The translations under genes were made by a program, and so were the position numbers. Source: JACMLX01 sp031374935 (GTDB taxonomy: Bacteria > Gemmatimonadota > Gemmatimonadetes > Gemmatimonadales > Gemmatimonadaceae). From it: DNA of 25,677 bases. The DNA lies in NCBI GenBank assembly GCA_031374935.1, contig JANMHB010000048.1, positions 1-25,677 on the forward strand, read 5' to 3'. Shown here in pieces: positions 23,474 to 25,677 of the stretch. How positions within the stretch are numbered: the first letter of the stretch is position 1; each line of letters starts with the position of its first letter. The notes beneath the pieces are model-generated. The model was not told where the DNA came from, searched no databases, and worked only from the letters and a program-made list of their open reading frames with translations.

Positions 23474-24987
23474 GGTGTGGCCCCCGGCGCTGGCAGCACG
23501 ACTCTGCCTTCGCTCGCGATCTCGACGCGCCGGTTCAGGCGACGACCGGCCGGCGTCTCATTCGACGCAGCAGGCTTGGTCTGCCCGAACCCACGCGACC
23601 GGATCCGGTCGGCGGCAACACCGTACTTGGTGGTCAGCATGTCTCGGACCCGGTCGGCGCGTCCCTGACTGAGCGTCAGATTCGCCGTCGGATCGCCGAC
23701 GTTGTCGGTGTGACCCTGCACCTCGATCTTGAGTGCTGGATATGTCGTCAGTAGCGCTGCCAGATTGGCCAGCTCTGCATCCGACTCACCGCGCAACGCA
23801 TCCTTGGATGTGTCGAAGTACACCGCGCTCATGATGAACAACCCGTCGAGGTTCAACGAGTCACGCATGTTGTCAGCGGTGAGCACCGGCTTGTTGTAGA
23901 CCTCGACGTCGCCGCTCAACTGCGCACCCTGTGGAATCGGCAACTGCTGTGGCACGAGGTTGCCCTGTGCGTCTCGCGTCATCTGCGGGAACGAGTCAGG
24001 AGACGTGCCATAGTACTGACCACGCAGGTACGGTGCCTGTTCGGCCTTGACCGCATACTGCACGGGGTAACTCGGGGCCACACCGTGCTTCTGCGCCCAC
24101 AGGAACCAGTTGTCGACGGCCGTCCCCGTGAGGAGAATGCCGATACCGCCCGTCAGCGTGGTGAGCGTCGCAAACCAGAACGCCCAGCGATGGATGGATT
24201 CGGTCGTTGCGTTGAACCCCATGGTCCAGCGCCAGAAGAGTCCCATCCGCTCGCCGGCCGTCCCGCGGTCTGTGACCTGTTCGATCTCGCGCTCAGCGCC
24301 GTAGCGACTGCAGGCGAGGACGGTCGCCGCATGCATCGCGAAGAGCAGGGCGGAACCGTAGAGGAACACGATCGACAGCATGTGGAACGGATTGTAGAAC
24401 AGATTCCCGTACCGGATGGAAAATGATGCCGTCCAGTCGAGGTGCGGAAAAATTCCGAACGGCACGGCTTCCGACCAGCTGCCGACCATGATCGGCCGGA
24501 TGAAGCCGAGCACCAGGTATAGCCAGATCGCCGAGGCAAACGCCCAGACGATGTGGGAACCCATACCGAGGGCCCGGGCGCGCTGGTACATGCGAACCCA
24601 CCAGAGCAGGATCGACAGCGTCAGAAAGAAGCCCGCGAGCAACCACCAGCCACCCTGGTTCAATGGCGGGATCTGCAGCCCGAACCTGGGGGCTGGCGGC
24701 TCGAGTGAGAGCCATGGCAGCTGCCGGATGAACTGGACCAGACTCCAGTCCACCGATCGCCACATGTTGAGGCCGATGATCTCGAAGGCGAGGAAGCCGA
24801 AGATCAGCGAGAAGACGCCGGTGGTGCCCAGATAGATCGGTCCGATCTGTGCGTCACCGATCTTGCCAGCCCAGTAGAACAGGAAGGGTTTGCCGTCGCG
24901 GCCCCACGTGCCGCCGCGAAGCGGGACCCCTTCGTCGACCGGCGCGTGCACCTGCACACGGGTCCAGAGGTTCTGGTATTCAATCAT
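23470..24987 (-). CDS. pufM: Reaction-centre M subunit fused to an OmpA-like peptidoglycan-binding domain
   Basis: A 505-aa protein against the usual 307-330. Residues 1-305 are a complete M subunit: H182 (accessory BChl), H202 (special pair, NPFH), Y210, H219 and H266 (Fe), E234 (Fe) and W252 (QA) all fall at the numbers used for Rhodobacter sphaeroides. After VDNWFLWAQKHGVAP the chain continues through a 75-residue linker into an OmpA-like domain (about 383-490) with VYFDTSKDAL, VQGHTDNVGD, LSQGRADRV and the closing GRRLNRRVEI. D428 and R443 keep the 15-residue spacing of the Asp/Arg pair that binds diaminopimelate in A. baumannii OmpA. M ends in the periplasm, so the domain can reach the wall. 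The frame is continuous; the start has GAGG upstream, and pufL ends 6 nt before it. Confidence 0.96.
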   Translation of the reverse strand: MIEYQNLWTRVQVHAPVDEGVPLRGGTWGRDGKPFLFYWAGKIGDAQIGPIYLGTTGVFSLIFGFLAFEIIGLNMWRSVDWSLVQFIRQLPWLSLEPPAPRFGLQIPPLNQGGWWLLAGFFLTLSILLWWVRMYQRARALGMGSHIVWAFASAIWLYLVLGFIRPIMVGSWSEAVPFGIFPHLDWTASFSIRYGNLFYNPFHMLSIVFLYGSALLFAMHAATVLACSRYGAEREIEQVTDRGTAGERMGLFWRWTMGFNATTESIHRWAFWFATLTTLTGGIGILLTGTAVDNWFLWAQKHGVAPSYPVQYAVKAEQAPYLRGQYYGTSPDSFPQMTRDAQGNLVPQQLPIPQGAQLSGDVEVYNKPVLTADNMRDSLNLDGLFIMSAVYFDTSKDALRGESDAELANLAALLTTYPALKIEVQGHTDNVGDPTANLTLSQGRADRVRDMLTTKYGVAADRIRSRGFGQTKPAASNETPAGRRLNRRVEIASEGRVVLPAPGATP

Positions 24988-24993
24988 TCGTCA

Positions 24994-25677
24994 TCACCTC
25001 GGCGCCCAGAAGGGCAGGTAGAGCCACCAGTTCCACCAATCCTGCCATCCGCGGGTCCAGAACGGACCGCTGATGAGAATGCAGACGGCGCTCCAGAATC
25101 CCGCGTTGAGCGCAAGGAAGAGGCCAAGACGGTGAATCCCGATTGCGCCGATGGAGTAACCCACGGCGTCGCGAAAGAACGAGTTTTCATGCTCGCTCGT
25201 CTTCACGGCCTCACCTTTGGGCGGGCTGGTCACGGAGAGGATCAGTGACCCATGCATCGCAAGGGCAAGATTGTTGGTGAAGAAGAACGTGATGGCGATC
25301 ATGTGCGCCGGATTGTAATGGAAGTGCTGGAACTGGTATCCCACGTTTGACACCCAGTCGAGATGACTGAGAATGCCATACGGGAACCCATGGCCCCACG
25401 CACCCAGCAGTACCGGGCGGATGATCACCAGCGTGATGTACGCGAACACCGCGACGGAGTACGCCACGGGGACATGGTAGCCCATGCCGAGCTTGCGGCT
25501 GATTTCAGCCTGTCGTGCCACCCAGGCCACGAAGGCCACAGTGGCGCACATGGTAATGATCTGCCAGAGTCCACCCTCGCGCAGTGGTGCCATGCCCAGC
25601 CCGTAGCTCAGGTCGGGTGGGGCGATGTTGATCTGCCAGAGATTCCACGTAGGACCAATTGCCGCGCCATAGACACA
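24994..25677 (-). CDS. pufL: Reaction-centre L subunit (5' end beyond window)
   Basis: The C-terminal 227 residues of PufL, which with PufM binds the special pair, accessory pigments, quinones and iron. Reading from the window edge: GPTWNLWQINIAPPDLSYGLG, the HLDW histidine (L153), NPAH (L173, special pair), AMH (L190) and GIHR (L230), both Fe ligands. The QB-side motif is EHENSFFRD with Glu at L212 and Asn at L213; R. sphaeroides has Asp at L213. The C-terminus ends FWAPR. The N-terminus and any upstream pufBA genes lie outside the window. It is followed after 6 nt by pufM. Confidence 0.97.
   Translation of the reverse strand, partial: CVYGAAIGPTWNLWQINIAPPDLSYGLGMAPLREGGLWQIITMCATVAFVAWVARQAEISRKLGMGYHVPVAYSVAVFAYITLVIIRPVLLGAWGHGFPYGILSHLDWVSNVGYQFQHFHYNPAHMIAITFFFTNNLALAMHGSLILSVTSPPKGEAVKTSEHENSFFRDAVGYSIGAIGIHRLGLFLALNAGFWSAVCILISGPFWTRGWQDWWNWWLYLPFWAPR

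Overview
This window is most of a photosynthesis gene cluster from a high-GC aerobic anoxygenic phototroph with a type-2 (quinone) reaction centre and bacteriochlorophyll a biosynthesis. The best fit is a phototrophic member of the Gemmatimonadota (Gemmatimonas phototrophica-like) rather than a typical purple proteobacterium. The main reasons are a reaction-centre H subunit encoded as two separate genes, a cluster with a tetraheme PufC and the oxygen-dependent cyclase AcsF, and the bchFNBHLM order of purple bacteria rearranged with acsF, lhaA and puh genes. The genus assignment is inference.

Left arm (1-6671, minus strand, read right to left): aerR - ppsR - bchG - pucC-like - micro-ORF - bchP - tspO - hemA (cut by the window edge). 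It encodes the B12-dependent antirepressor and the PAS/HTH repressor of photosynthesis genes, the last two steps of BChl a synthesis (tail attachment and tail reduction), an antenna assembly factor, a tetrapyrrole-linked membrane protein and the first enzyme of tetrapyrrole synthesis. Most junctions are ATGA, GTGA or TAATG overlaps, so it looks like one translationally coupled operon.

Central control region (6672-6921): the divergent intergenic region between aerR and bchF. It holds a 16-bp perfect palindrome, repeated TGTCA half-sites and a TGT-N12-ACA PpsR/CrtJ-type site overlapping a TTGACA -35 box.

Right arm (6922-21268, plus strand): bchF - bchN - bchB - bchH - micro-ORF - bchL - bchM - unknown 108-aa membrane protein - acsF - lhaA - puhA (membrane part) - puhA (cytoplasmic part) - puhB - crtB. 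This carries Mg insertion (the large subunit), methylation, ring-E closure, dark-operative protochlorophyllide reduction and C3 vinyl hydration, then reaction-centre H, assembly factors and phytoene synthase.

Third block (21281-25677, minus strand, convergent with crtB): pufL (cut by the window edge) - pufM - pufC, then an alpha/beta hydrolase. The pufM product is exceptional: a complete M subunit fused to a C-terminal OmpA-like peptidoglycan-binding domain. The M C-terminus is periplasmic, so the reaction centre could be physically anchored to the cell wall. This is the strongest candidate for something undescribed here.

Other oddities are two micro-ORFs that exactly bridge intergenic gaps, a PpsR with no cysteine at all, a TTG-started aerR whose ribosome-binding site lies in an inverted repeat, and a QB-site proton-path residue swap (L213 Asn with M44 Asp). 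No intergenic stretch exceeds 300 bases, and I see no tRNA, rRNA, CRISPR array or insertion sequence.
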